A stretch of DNA of 19,623 bases from CAVDRM01 sp963626285. Lineage in GTDB: Bacteria; Bacillota; Clostridia; Christensenellales; Aristaeellaceae. Where the stretch lies: contig CAVFWQ010000031.1 in NCBI GenBank assembly GCA_963626285.1, positions 1 to 19,623 on the forward strand. Direction: 5' to 3'. The stretch's first letter is position 1; the number at the start of each line of letters is the position of its first letter. Made by a program: the position numbers and the translations under genes. Below are positions 1 through 8,039 of this stretch, piece after piece. The notes under the pieces are model-generated. The model did not search any database. It was not told the origin of the DNA and saw only the letters and a list, made by a program, of their open reading frames with translations.

Positions 1-150
1 GGAAGACGCTGAAGGAGATGATCGTCAAGATGCCAAACCGCACCGCAGAAAGCGCAAATATTTCGTTTTTTCTGCTTTTACTCTTGACTTTTGCCAATCA
101 TTTTAAAAAGGTTCAGAAGCATCTTGGTTGCACATTGCCGTTTTGCTGTT
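1..150. other. Left edge, no confident gene
   Basis: I see no gene here that I can support. One plus-strand frame is open from base 3 and could be the 3' end of a gene entering from the left, but its translation becomes a leucine/phenylalanine-rich string and then runs antisense to the Nudix gene. No rho-independent terminator is evident for the Nudix gene, whose TAA stop is at 151-153. Confidence 0.3.
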
Positions 151-768
151 TTAGTCAAACAACGTCGGCGAATCCGGATGATGGTATGCATCAAAGCACA
201 TCTCGATTTGCGCTTTTGTGCATTTTTCGACGGCAAGCTGCTGCGGCAGTTCTTCCCTGTTGAACAGTCCGATGTCAGTCGTTTCAATGTTTTCACGAAA
301 CGTTCCGCGCTCATATCTGCACAGAACAAAAATTTTGATGATGCCATAGGCGTGATTCGTCACATTATGCCTGCGCCAATCCTGAACGGCGATCAGCTTC
401 TGAGCGGACACAACAAAGCCCGTTTCCTCTCGGACTTCTTTTTCGGTATTGGAAGCGACAGATTGATCCACATCACACCAGCCGCCCGGCAGCGACCATG
501 TACCGTTGTTCTCATGAACGAGAAGAATTTTTCCGTCAATAAACACAGCGCCTCTCGTATCGATTTTCGGCGTCTGGTAGCCGGTTTCGTTGCAAAACAA
601 ATCGTAAACCCGATCGAGCGGAAGACCGGTCCTGGCAGACAGCATTTCGGCGGCGATTTCCCGCAGCGCCGCATAGCGCTCCCTGTCATACTTATCTTTT
701 CCGTATTGAAGCCCTGCCTGCGCAATGCTTTGAATGCGAATGGCAAAATCAAGCCAGATATCGTTCAC
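151..768 (-). CDS. Nudix hydrolase (YjhB-like, with Nudix_hydro_N domain)
   Basis: This is a 205-aa Nudix pyrophosphohydrolase, a family that cleaves nucleoside diphosphates linked to another moiety. Residues about 3-60 (WLDFAIRIQSIAQ..., then LFCNETGYQTPK) match the N-terminal domain typical of B. subtilis YjhB-like and CDP-choline/ADP-ribose-type hydrolases. The Nudix box spans residues 96-119: the metal-binding glutamates E111, E114 and E115 are present, while Q102 replaces the first Glu and K110 replaces the Arg of the textbook box. A Lys at that second position is common in this subfamily. The start is GTG at 768, supported by AAAGGAG about 8 nt upstream. The GTG overlaps the TGA of an upstream frame (GTGA, 765-768), which suggests translational coupling. 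The substrate cannot be told from sequence; the family call is firm. Confidence 0.9.
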   Translation of the reverse strand: MNDIWLDFAIRIQSIAQAGLQYGKDKYDRERYAALREIAAEMLSARTGLPLDRVYDLFCNETGYQTPKIDTRGAVFIDGKILLVHENNGTWSLPGGWCDVDQSVASNTEKEVREETGFVVSAQKLIAVQDWRRHNVTNHAYGIIKIFVLCRYERGTFRENIETTDIGLFNREELPQQLAVEKCTKAQIEMCFDAYHHPDSPTLFD

Positions 769-975
769 TGCAAAAGCTCCTTTATCTGCTCAAAATTCTC
801 GGACAAAAGAAGCGCTCCGGCCGCGTCTCCGCCGACAGGCTCTTGTCGATCATACACCGCAAGAGCGCCTGAAAGCCGTGATAATATCCGTTTGGAAGAC
901 AGAGGATGCGAGGCGCGTAGAGCTGTTCTGGAAACGCCTTTTGTCTTCAGGCTGCAAACATTGATTCTGACGGAT
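765..975 (-). pseudogene. Possible frameshifted or degenerate ORF upstream of the Nudix gene
   Basis: One minus-strand frame is open from about 975 to a TGA at 765-767 that overlaps the Nudix GTG. Its last about 35 residues look protein-like (ALAVYDRQEP... ending FEQIKELLQ). Slightly upstream, a different frame looks more natural (FPEQLYAPRILCLPNGYYH). Neither frame has a convincing start codon with a ribosome binding site. This pattern fits a small gene broken by one or more frameshifts, or a remnant of a longer gene. I do not recognise the family, and a chance open frame is possible. Confidence 0.3.
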
Positions 976-977
976 AG

Positions 978-1006
978 ATTATAGCATATGGAGACAAGAT
1001 GAACAA
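978..1006 (-). promoter_or_regulatory. Sigma-A-type promoter toward the Nudix gene
   Basis: Read on the minus strand, TTGTTC (1001-1006) is followed after exactly 17 nt by a perfect TATAAT (978-983). The -35 box is weak (TTG only) but spacing and -10 are ideal. It would start a transcript near 971 running through the degenerate frame into the Nudix gene. Confidence 0.55.
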
Positions 1007-1160
1007 CGGGGAATCAAGCATTTCGTATCAGCTTCCCTATGGCGTTCTTTGTGCGGGGCTGCCTTAAAATTCGGGCTTTACTGCGTTCAGGCACATCGGG
1101 CGAAGCATATGATCATTTTTCAGACGTCATGCAGGAAAACAGGAAAAAACGGCGAAAATA
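999..1160 (+). pseudogene. Short ORF remnant upstream of divIC
   Basis: An ATG at 999 with GGAG a few bases upstream opens a 22-codon frame (MNNGESSISYQLPYGVLCAG...) that stops at 1067. In another frame a basic tail (...YDHFSDVMQENRKKRRK) then ends at TAA 1158-1160. A single frameshift near 1050 would join them into a protein of about 55 aa. In many Firmicutes the sporulation gene yabQ sits directly upstream of divIC, so an eroded yabQ-type gene is conceivable, but the sequence similarity is too slight to name it. No clear promoter for the divIC operon was found here. Confidence 0.2.
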
Positions 1161-1196
1161 ATATTTTACAGAAGTTGATGGCCGGAGGTGAGCGGG

Positions 1197-1559
1197 ATGC
1201 AGAGGCGAAGGAAGCGTTTGGCGGACAGGCTGCCGCAGCGGATGAAGCCGCTGTCATTTTTTGTGCTTCTGCTGATGCTCGCAACCATCGCCGTTTTAGC
1301 CATTCGGCAGCAGATGAGCGACATAGACGAGCTGGAGGAAAGTGCGAAGGCGGCGCAGCTCAAGCAGATAGAAGTGCAAAGTGAGCGCAGCGCGCTTCAG
1401 CAGGAGCTGGCCATTGCCGGAACGAGCGACTATATCGCCGAAAAAGCGCGCACACTGTACGGCTACCTTTTGCCGGGCGAAATCCGCTTTAAGGTGTCAA
1501 ATCCGGAGGCACTGTACGGCGAAGAGCCGATCGCCGAGATCGTGGAGGAGGGGCAATGA
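1197..1559 (+). CDS. divIC: Septum formation initiator, DivIC/FtsB family
   Basis: This 120-aa bitopic membrane protein belongs to the DivIC/FtsB family, which links the division machinery (FtsL, DivIB/FtsQ) at the septum. It has a basic cytoplasmic N-terminus (MQRRRKRL), one membrane segment at about residues 16-37, an external coiled coil (about 38-75, rich in E, Q, L and S), and the family's C-terminal signature YIAEKARTLYGYLLPGEIRF. A GTG at 1188 is in frame but overlaps the GGAGG at 1184-1188. The ATG at 1197 lies 8 nt after that GGAGG and is the better start. The stop overlaps the next gene's ATG (ATGA, 1556-1559), so the two are translationally coupled. Size and architecture are normal for the family. 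Confidence 0.88.
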   Translation: MQRRRKRLADRLPQRMKPLSFFVLLLMLATIAVLAIRQQMSDIDELEESAKAAQLKQIEVQSERSALQQELAIAGTSDYIAEKARTLYGYLLPGEIRFKVSNPEALYGEEPIAEIVEEGQ

Positions 1560-2419
1560 ACAAAGCGGCCATCGCCATCGGCTCAAATTCCACCAGAATG
1601 CTTGCCCGCACATCGGCGGGTGAGCTGCGCGGACGGGAGGATACCCGCCTGATGCTCGGTTTGAACGACAGCGGCTGCCTGACGGATGAAGCCATGCGGC
1701 GGACGGCGCAGGCCGTGCTGCGGCTGAAAATCAAGGCCGTTTCCTTCGGCGCGTCCGAGGTCTCTCTGTACGCTACCAGCGCGACGCGGGACGCCAAGAA
1801 CGCGCAGGCGTTTGCCGAAGTGCTGCAAAAAATCACCGGTCTCAGGCTGAAGGTCATTTCGGGTCAGGAGGAGGCGGCGCTGGCGTTCAAGGCGGCATCC
1901 GGCGGGAAAAAATGCGCCGTGCTGGACATCGGCGGCGGCTCGACGGAGCTGACATTCGGACAAAACGGTGTTCCCGATGCGGCGGCCAGCGCGCAAATGG
2001 GCGCATCAAGGCTGATGAAGAGAATGCCGATTCACTCTCTGCAGGATGCGGAAACGGCGCTTGACATGGCGCGGGACGGGCTGAAAAAGGCGTATGCCGC
2101 GATGCTTCCGCTTGCAAAGCCTGCCTTGCTGGTCGGCATCGGCGGCACCTGCACGACGGCGGCAGCCATCAAGCGGCAGGAGGAATCACACGGGGAAAGT
2201 CTGGAGGGAACGCGGCTGACCCTTGCTGAGATTCGGCGGCAGATCTGCTTTTTGGCACCGATGCCGGAGGAAAAGCGGGCTCAGGTGCGCGGGCTGTACG
2301 CGGCGCGGGCAGCTATCATTCCGCACGGGCTGTGCATTTTGCAGGTCGTGATGGAGCTGTTTTCGTTTGACGCGCTGACCGTGTCTATTCATAATAATTT
2401 AGACGCCTTGGTCTGCTGA
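1556..2419 (+). CDS. Ppx/GppA-family phosphatase
   Basis: This 287-aa protein has the ASKHA-fold Ppx/GppA domain, whose members hydrolyse inorganic polyphosphate or guanosine pentaphosphate. Visible motifs are IGSNSTRM (8-15, phosphate-1 loop), TSATRDA (74-80), SGQEEA (102-107, general-base Glu region), LDIGGGSTEL (123-132, phosphate-2) and GIGGTCTT (194-201). It lacks the HD-type C-terminal half of E. coli Ppx, as is usual for the short Clostridial/actinobacterial type. It is unusual in having Ala7 where most members have the metal-binding Asp (I-D-x-G-S-N). It overlaps divIC by 4 nt, a pairing common in Firmicutes. It may take part in stringent-response or polyphosphate turnover; the specific substrate is not readable from sequence. 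Confidence 0.88.
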   Translation: MNKAAIAIGSNSTRMLARTSAGELRGREDTRLMLGLNDSGCLTDEAMRRTAQAVLRLKIKAVSFGASEVSLYATSATRDAKNAQAFAEVLQKITGLRLKVISGQEEAALAFKAASGGKKCAVLDIGGGSTELTFGQNGVPDAAASAQMGASRLMKRMPIHSLQDAETALDMARDGLKKAYAAMLPLAKPALLVGIGGTCTTAAAIKRQEESHGESLEGTRLTLAEIRRQICFLAPMPEEKRAQVRGLYAARAAIIPHGLCILQVVMELFSFDALTVSIHNNLDALVC

Positions 2420-2437
2420 CAAAGGCGGGAGGACAGC

Positions 2438-2944
2438 TTGGAACAGGAGAAAAAATCAAGGCTGATTCTGCTTTTCGTGATGACGGCCGCGCTGCTGCTC
2501 TTGGCCGCGCTGTATTTGTTTGCGCGACCGAGGCTGATTCAGCCCAAAGCACTTAATCAGAGCGGGCTGACGGCCTTTTCGTTTGAGCGCACCTATTCGG
2601 ACGGGAGCAGACTGAAATTCACCCTGACCGCCTCCAAGGACCAAGTGCGCGCCATGCTGTATGATTCCGCGATGGGCGGAAAGCGCGAACTGAATGTATC
2701 GGCCGAGGCCTTGGCAGAGCTGCAGGCGGTCATCGAAAGCAGCGGGCTGTACCTGTGGGACGGATTTAACGAAAAGTGGCCGCTGCTGGGCGGAAAGAAC
2801 GAGCTTCAGGTCACGGCGGAATACACAAACGGGCTGACAGTCAGCGCATTCGGCGCAGGCAGGCTGCCCGATGATGCGGATGAAGTGACGGCGGCCGTCC
2901 GGCATTTTTTCTATATGCTGTTTTCCAATATACAGGCGTCTTAA
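2438..2944 (+). CDS. Membrane-anchored extracytoplasmic protein, unknown function
   Basis: A 168-aa protein with a short charged N-terminus, one hydrophobic segment (about residues 8-29) and an extracytoplasmic domain of about 135 aa. The start is TTG at 2438 with GGGAGGA just upstream (2427-2433); no better ATG exists in frame. The C-terminal half (GLYLWDGFNEKW, ELQVTAEYTNGLTVSAFGAG, PDDADEV...HFF) resembles a recurring domain in Firmicute lipoproteins that I know only as uncharacterised. There is no lipobox cysteine. It follows ppx/gppA by 18 nt, so it is probably the last gene of the divIC operon. No function can be assigned. Confidence 0.7.
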   Translation: MEQEKKSRLILLFVMTAALLLLAALYLFARPRLIQPKALNQSGLTAFSFERTYSDGSRLKFTLTASKDQVRAMLYDSAMGGKRELNVSAEALAELQAVIESSGLYLWDGFNEKWPLLGGKNELQVTAEYTNGLTVSAFGAGRLPDDADEVTAAVRHFFYMLFSNIQAS

Positions 2945-2979
2945 AAAAATAATGATTGTGTTAATTTCGTAGAAAAATC

Positions 2980-3008
2980 TTGCTTTTTAACGCATCAAAT
3001 GGTATCAT
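2980..3008 (+). promoter_or_regulatory. Promoter for the ferredoxin gene
   Basis: TTGCTT (2980-2985) and TATCAT (3003-3008) are separated by exactly 17 nt in an AT-rich stretch. They lie about 50 nt upstream of the ferredoxin ATG, in an intergenic gap that otherwise holds nothing. Confidence 0.6.
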
Positions 3009-3058
3009 GATACTTGACACGGAGGAAGCGTGTTAAACAAATGAGGAGGTACAACACT

Positions 3059-3229
3059 ATGGCGTACAAAATCAGTGATGCGTGCATCAGCTGCGGCGCT
3101 TGCGAAGCGGAATGCCCGCAGCAGGCGATTTCTGAGGGCGACGGCAAGTTTGAAATCGATGCTTCCAAGTGCATTGATTGCGGCGTTTGCGCCGAGACCT
3201 GCCCCGTCGGTGCTCCCGCGCAGGAATGA
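3059..3229 (+). CDS. 2[4Fe-4S] ferredoxin
   Basis: A 56-aa clostridial-type ferredoxin, a small cytoplasmic electron carrier for low-potential redox enzymes such as pyruvate:ferredoxin oxidoreductase or hydrogenase. Two cluster motifs are seen: CISCGACEAEC followed by Pro, and CIDCGVCAETC followed by Pro. The chosen ATG at 3059 (MAYKISDA) is 8 nt after GAGGAGGT (3043-3050) and gives the standard length. The longer in-frame extension back to 3014 begins inside the leader and lacks a ribosome binding site. The gene is monocistronic, flanked by its own promoter and by a hairpin terminator. Confidence 0.95.
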   Translation: MAYKISDACISCGACEAECPQQAISEGDGKFEIDASKCIDCGVCAETCPVGAPAQE

Positions 3230-3246
3230 TTCTTCTGATCTGCAAG

Positions 3247-3274
3247 CCGTCTGCTGCAAAGCAGACGGTATTTT
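3247..3274 (+). terminator. Rho-independent terminator after ferredoxin
   Basis: A perfect 9-bp stem (3247-3255 with 3260-3268, CCGTCTGCT/AGCAGACGG) closes on a GCAA tetraloop and is followed by TATTTT. It starts 18 nt after the ferredoxin stop. Confidence 0.88.
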
Positions 3275-3375
3275 AAGTTTACAATTTCTTCGGCAGGAAA
3301 ACGGCCGGCTGCGTCGAATGTTATGGATGAATGGACAGTCTAAAGAACGATTGAAGCAAGAAAGGAAGAATGAAG

Positions 3376-4860
3376 ATGAAGATGAAGAAATTCGCCGCTC
3401 TGCTGCTTACCCTGTGCCTGCTGCTTGCGAGCGCATCCGCGCTGGCCGCGTCCTCCGTCAATGAAGCGATGCTCGTTTTGCTGCAAAAGGCCACCGACCC
3501 TTCTCAGACGTTTGCGACCACGATAACCGTGTCCGTTTCTTCAGAAGATCTCCTGAATCTGTTTGCGAAAATTTCACCAGACACCGCCGACACAGGCTCC
3601 CTGCAGACCCTCGGCGAGCAGTACGGCGCTGCGCTTGATGCCCTGCTTGCGCATATGCGTATAGAAGGGCGCATGAACTACGGCAAAGCGTGTGAGATTC
3701 GTATGATGCTGGACAATCAGACGCTCGCCGATTATACTTTATACGGCGATTTTTATAACCTGACAGAGGAAAATTCGCTTTATATCACCAGCAGCCTGTT
3801 CCCGTCCACGGCGCTCAAGTCTGATGCGTCGGCGTTCCAGGTAAACTCTGTCATGGATTCGGCGATGACGCTTAGCCAAGATCTGACACAAATTCTTGCC
3901 GAAAACCCTGATATGGAACCGCTGCGCGAAGTCCTGTCCAATGCATATCACTATGCCGCCGCGCTGACGGGCGACGCGGAGTCCGTGACGCTGACGGGCG
4001 CCGAATTTGCCGCGCTGGATGCGCAGACTGCCGAAAACCGTTATCTGCTGCTTCAGCCGGATTCGGCGATGAATCGGATTATCGATCTGTATGTGGGTTA
4101 TCTGAATGAAGCGTATGCCTCTGTCTATTCGACCGCCGGAAGTTCAGTGCCTGCGCAGCTGGAAGCGAACAAGCCGGATTTCAGCGCCGTCAAGCTGAAT
4201 GATATTCTGTTTGTCGGTGACGATGACCGAATCACCATCACCCGCAGCGGGGACAGCGTGGTTTTCAGCCGTCAATATGAAGGGAGCTATTGGGATGAAA
4301 GCTATGATCAGTATACCGTTCCTTCCGAGGATACGCTGACCTTTAAGCCGGATTACTTTACGCTTTCTTCTGCCGGCGCCTCTCCGCTTATCGTGACGCT
4401 GGATGCGCGGACGGAGGGGATGAATGCCCTGCGCGTTGTCGGGCACGATTTCTATGCATGGATGAACGAAACCAACACGGCGGACGGCGGCCGCTGTGAC
4501 GGAAAGCTGAGCGTCAATGTCAATGGCCTGATGCTGGACGTTTTCTTCGGCGAACAGATGAAATCAAACGGTGAAATGAGCTCTTCGCTGAAGCTGGCGA
4601 CGGACGGGCAGGAAATCATTTCCGCCGCCATGACGCAGGGATATACCGACGAAGTACTGCCGGAGCTTGACCTGAGCCGGTATCAGGTGGTCACGGTGAA
4701 TGCGGACGGGACGATGTCCGAAGCCGATACCGCGGCGCTGATGAATGACACGATGATTGGCACGGCGCAGATTCTGAACACCTTGATGGCCAATCTGCCG
4801 GAGGGCGCGGAAAGCATCGCGTCGCTTTTAGCCGCGCTCATGGGGCAGACGGGGCAGTAA
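3376..4860 (+). CDS. Large secreted protein, unknown function
   Basis: About 494 aa with a classic Sec signal peptide: KMKK, then a leucine/alanine core, then a likely cleavage after ASALA. Three in-frame ATGs (3370, 3376, 3382) occur in a row; AAAGGAA at 3361-3367 best fits 3376 (8-nt spacer), while 3370 would be too close. The mature part is acidic with only two cysteines. It alternates helical stretches (LSQDLTQILAENPDM) with beta-rich stretches (DDRITITRSGDSVVFSRQYEG) and shows no lipobox, sortase signal or catalytic motif I recognise. It sits alone between two terminators. It may be a solute-binding or cell-surface protein, but I make no functional call. Confidence 0.75.
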   Translation: MKMKKFAALLLTLCLLLASASALAASSVNEAMLVLLQKATDPSQTFATTITVSVSSEDLLNLFAKISPDTADTGSLQTLGEQYGAALDALLAHMRIEGRMNYGKACEIRMMLDNQTLADYTLYGDFYNLTEENSLYITSSLFPSTALKSDASAFQVNSVMDSAMTLSQDLTQILAENPDMEPLREVLSNAYHYAAALTGDAESVTLTGAEFAALDAQTAENRYLLLQPDSAMNRIIDLYVGYLNEAYASVYSTAGSSVPAQLEANKPDFSAVKLNDILFVGDDDRITITRSGDSVVFSRQYEGSYWDESYDQYTVPSEDTLTFKPDYFTLSSAGASPLIVTLDARTEGMNALRVVGHDFYAWMNETNTADGGRCDGKLSVNVNGLMLDVFFGEQMKSNGEMSSSLKLATDGQEIISAAMTQGYTDEVLPELDLSRYQVVTVNADGTMSEADTAALMNDTMIGTAQILNTLMANLPEGAESIASLLAALMGQTGQ

Positions 4861-4889
4861 GGCAGCCATAGGACAGGCATTTCTTGGCA

Positions 4890-4916
4890 CCGCCGGATAA
4901 TTCCGGCGGGCTTTTA
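4890..4916 (+). terminator. Hairpin terminator between the secreted protein gene and lacZ
   Basis: An 8-bp GC-rich stem, CCGCCGGA (4890-4897) with TCCGGCGG (4902-4909), closes a TAAT loop and is followed by GCTTTTA. It lies about 30 nt after the stop of the secreted-protein gene. The T-tract is short, so readthrough into lacZ is possible. I could not find a convincing separate lacZ promoter downstream of it. Confidence 0.7.
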
Positions 4917-4953
4917 CTGGACTGAGAACAATATTGTGAAGGAGAGTACACCG

Positions 4954-7947
4954 ATGAATTTTTCCGCTTATGCCGAGACCTTGAACCCGGAGACCATGCA
5001 TTTGGGTCAAAACGCTCCGCATGCTTATTTTATTCCCTTTGAGCGCGGGCAGAACGCGGGTTTGGCGCGGACAGAGAGCGAGCGCATGACGCTGCTGAAC
5101 GGCGAATGGGCGTTCCGCTATTATCAGAGCGTGAATGATTTGCCCGACGATTTTTCGCCGGAGCGGGAGGAAATTTCAGGCAGCATCCCCGTGCCGTCCG
5201 TCTGGCAGCTTCACGGATACGACAGCATCCAATACACCAACATCCGCTATCCCATTCCCTATGACCCGCCTTTTGTTCCGGCGGACGATCCCTGCGGGCT
5301 GTATCGGCGCACGGTGCATGTCAGCAAGCGCGAGGACAGCGTATACACCCTGACCTTTGAGGGCGCGGACAGCTGCCTGTTCCTGTTCGTCAACGGGCGT
5401 TTTATCGGCTGCGGGCAGGTATCGCATTCGCCCAAGGAATTTGACGTGACGGACGCGCTCAGGGCGGGGGAGAACAGCATCGCCGTGCTGGTGCTGAAGT
5501 GGTGCGCCGGAACGTACTTTGAGGATCAGGATAAGCTGCGCTGGAGCGGGCTTTTCCGCGATGTTTATCTGCTTCGCCGCGACAAGGCGCATATCCGTGA
5601 TCTTTCCGTTTCGACAGCGCTTTTAGAAAACGCGGCGACCGTGACCGTTCGGGCGGAATATGAAGGCGGTATACAGGAGACTTCGGCGACCCTGACCGCG
5701 CCGGACGGTACGGTCATCGGGCAGGAAATGCTGCGGGACGGGCAATGCGCCTTCCGTGTCTCCGCGCCCTTGCTTTGGACGGCGGAGACGCCCGCACTGT
5801 ATCGCCTCGTATTGGAATGCGGCCGTGAAAGCATTGCACATAAGGTGGGCATTCGGGAAATCAGAATTCAGAACGAGACCGTCCTGCTGAACGGCAGCCC
5901 CATCCGTTTCCGCGGGGTCAATATGCATGAAAGCAGCTGCGAAACGGGCGCATACACGCCCATCGAGCATATCCGCCGCGACCTTTTGATGATGAAGCGC
6001 AGCAACATCAACGCGGTGCGCACGAGCCATTATCCGCAGCCGCCGGTGTTCTATGAAATGTGCAATGAGCTGGGGCTGTATGTGCTGGACGAGGCGGACA
6101 TCGAAACGCACGGCGTGGTATGGCTGAACGGCGAGTGCCAAAATGAATGCTATAATCTCATGGCGGATGACCCGACCTTCGGCGCGGTGATTTTGGACAG
6201 GGTGCAGCGGATGGTCATGCGCGACCGCAATTTTCCGTGCGTCGTCATTTATTCAATGGGCAATGAATCCGGCCACGGCGTGAATTTTGACAGGGCGCTG
6301 GCATGGACGAAGGCTTTTGACCCGACGCGCCTGACGCATTACGAGCGCGCCTCCTTCCCGCCGCAGGGACGGGACATCAACCGTACGGATTTGGATTTGT
6401 ACAGCAGGATGTATGCCTCTACCGAGGAAATTGAACAGTATTTTAAGGAGCATACAGTCTGCAAGCCCTACATCCTCTGCGAATACTGCCACGCGATGGG
6501 CAACGGGCCGGGCGATTTGGAGGACTATTTCCGCCTGTTCGAGCGCGAGGGGAGAATTTGCGGCGCGTTCGTCTGGGAATGGTGCGACCATGCGCCTTTT
6601 GTCGGCATCAACGCGCAGGGCAGAAAGATGTACCGCTACGGCGGCGACTTCGGCGAAACGCTGCATGACGGCAATTTCTGCGCAGACGGTCTGGTTTCGT
6701 CCGACAGAACGCCACATCCGGGGCTGGCGGAATATCAAAATGTGCTGCGTCCGCTGCGCGTTGTGTCTGCCGACCTTGCGCACGGCAGCATCACCCTCAA
6801 AAATCAGCTTGATTTCGTGTCGCCCAGGGGTCTGATTCAAATCGAAATAACGCTGTCAGGCGGGGAAAAGGATGAGGAAAAGCTCTGTTTGGACGCGCCG
6901 GACATTGCTCCGCACGGGCTCGGCACGATTCGGATTCCCGCAAGAGCGGGCGGCGGCTGCATCCTGCGGTACAGAGCGGCTGTCGATACGCCGTGGGCAG
7001 TAAAGGGCTATGAACTGGGGCATGAACAGACTGGCCATGCGGAATGCCCCGTGAAGAGCGGGGAGCGGGCGGCAAAGCCCCTCTGTGTTGTGCATGAAAA
7101 CGCCCGCTATCTGACGATTTCCGGCTCTTCTTTCCGCTTCCGCTACGACACGATGGAGGGCATTTTTACACATCTTAATGTGAACGGGCGGGAGCTGCTT
7201 GAGCGGCCGATGGCGTTCAACCTCTGGCGTGCGCCGACGGACAACGACGCATCTGTCAAGCGCCAGTGGCAGGCGCATCAGCTTCGCTATGCCTTCAGCC
7301 GCGGCATGGAAACAAGGATGGAAGTGTCGGACACCGCCGTCACCCTGACCACAAAAATCAAGCTCACGGCGCAGTCCGTCCGCACCTTGGCGGAGGGAAC
7401 TGTCCGCTGGACGGTGACGGGCAGCGGGTATCTGCAATGCGAGGCGGATATTATCCGTGCGGCGGGCATTCCGCCTTTCCCGCGCCTTGGCCTGCGCCTG
7501 TTCCTGCCAAAGTCCTTTTCGCACTTTGATGCGTTTGCATTCGGGCCGGAGGAAAGCTATGCGGACAAGCATCAGGCGGCCATGCTCTGCGCGTTTTCCG
7601 GCAGCGTTCAAACGGAATACAGCCATCCTATCAAGCCACAGGAAAGCGGCAGCCATATGGGAGCGCAGGCGCTGGAACTGAACGCCCGGTCTGATGATGC
7701 GCTTTGCTTCTCAACGCTGCGCATTACGGGCGAGAACTTCGGCTTCTCGGCGCTGCCCTATACGCAGGAGGAGCTGACGGACAAGCCTCACGATGACGAG
7801 CTTTGCGAGGCGGAAAGCACCGTTCTCTGCCTTGACTTTGCCCACGCGGGCATCGGCTCGAACAGCTGCGGGCCGCAGCTCAAGGCCTGCTATGAAACGC
7901 CGGAGCATATCAAGGGAAAAATCACCTTGGATGTGTCTGAAGTATAA
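4954..7947 (+). CDS. lacZ: Beta-galactosidase, GH2 LacZ type
   Basis: A 997-aa cytoplasmic glycoside hydrolase family 2 enzyme cleaving terminal beta-galactosides such as lactose. No signal peptide is present. Domains in order are a sugar-binding jelly roll, an Ig-like domain, the TIM barrel (from about residue 320, RFRGVNMHESS, NAVRTSHYPQPP, DEADIETHG) and a C-terminal Bgal_small_N-type domain (about 720 on; APTDNDASVKRQWQ). The acid/base is E438 in GNESGHG and the nucleophile E510 in ILCEYCHAMGNG. ATG 4954 is 9 nt after AAGGAG (4939-4944); the GTG at 4936 would precede that site and is rejected. The length is close to E. coli LacZ (1024). The barrel motif usually read as RHEHHP is MHESS here. 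No transporter or regulator is adjacent. Confidence 0.93.
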   Translation: MNFSAYAETLNPETMHLGQNAPHAYFIPFERGQNAGLARTESERMTLLNGEWAFRYYQSVNDLPDDFSPEREEISGSIPVPSVWQLHGYDSIQYTNIRYPIPYDPPFVPADDPCGLYRRTVHVSKREDSVYTLTFEGADSCLFLFVNGRFIGCGQVSHSPKEFDVTDALRAGENSIAVLVLKWCAGTYFEDQDKLRWSGLFRDVYLLRRDKAHIRDLSVSTALLENAATVTVRAEYEGGIQETSATLTAPDGTVIGQEMLRDGQCAFRVSAPLLWTAETPALYRLVLECGRESIAHKVGIREIRIQNETVLLNGSPIRFRGVNMHESSCETGAYTPIEHIRRDLLMMKRSNINAVRTSHYPQPPVFYEMCNELGLYVLDEADIETHGVVWLNGECQNECYNLMADDPTFGAVILDRVQRMVMRDRNFPCVVIYSMGNESGHGVNFDRALAWTKAFDPTRLTHYERASFPPQGRDINRTDLDLYSRMYASTEEIEQYFKEHTVCKPYILCEYCHAMGNGPGDLEDYFRLFEREGRICGAFVWEWCDHAPFVGINAQGRKMYRYGGDFGETLHDGNFCADGLVSSDRTPHPGLAEYQNVLRPLRVVSADLAHGSITLKNQLDFVSPRGLIQIEITLSGGEKDEEKLCLDAPDIAPHGLGTIRIPARAGGGCILRYRAAVDTPWAVKGYELGHEQTGHAECPVKSGERAAKPLCVVHENARYLTISGSSFRFRYDTMEGIFTHLNVNGRELLERPMAFNLWRAPTDNDASVKRQWQAHQLRYAFSRGMETRMEVSDTAVTLTTKIKLTAQSVRTLAEGTVRWTVTGSGYLQCEADIIRAAGIPPFPRLGLRLFLPKSFSHFDAFAFGPEESYADKHQAAMLCAFSGSVQTEYSHPIKPQESGSHMGAQALELNARSDDALCFSTLRITGENFGFSALPYTQEELTDKPHDDELCEAESTVLCLDFAHAGIGSNSCGPQLKACYETPEHIKGKITLDVSEV

Positions 7948-7965
7948 GGTATCACCGTATCATTC

Positions 7966-8039
7966 GGCGGCAGCGCCACATGTGCCTTTCAGGTGCCTCA
8001 TCTTGATTTTTGCTTGAGATGAGGCACCTGCCGCCTTTT
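7966..8039 (+). terminator. Strong bipartite terminator hairpin after lacZ
   Basis: A perfect 13-bp inner stem pairs AGGTGCCTCATCT (7991-8003) with its complement at 8017-8029 around a 13-nt loop. An outer stem pairs GGCGGCAG (7966-7973) with CTGCCGCC (8028-8035) and is immediately followed by TTTT (8036-8039). The two stems compete for two bases, so the structure may rearrange as it forms. It lies 18 nt after the lacZ stop. Confidence 0.75.

Noticed and set aside
91..984. Long plus-strand open frame of 297 codons
   Set aside because: It runs antisense to the Nudix gene, whose motifs and ribosome binding site are clear; the plus-strand translation has no recognisable domain.
6856..7656. Minus-strand open frame of 266 codons inside lacZ
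   Set aside because: It is antisense to conserved LacZ sequence and is Arg/Ala-rich as expected for a shadow frame in GC-rich DNA.
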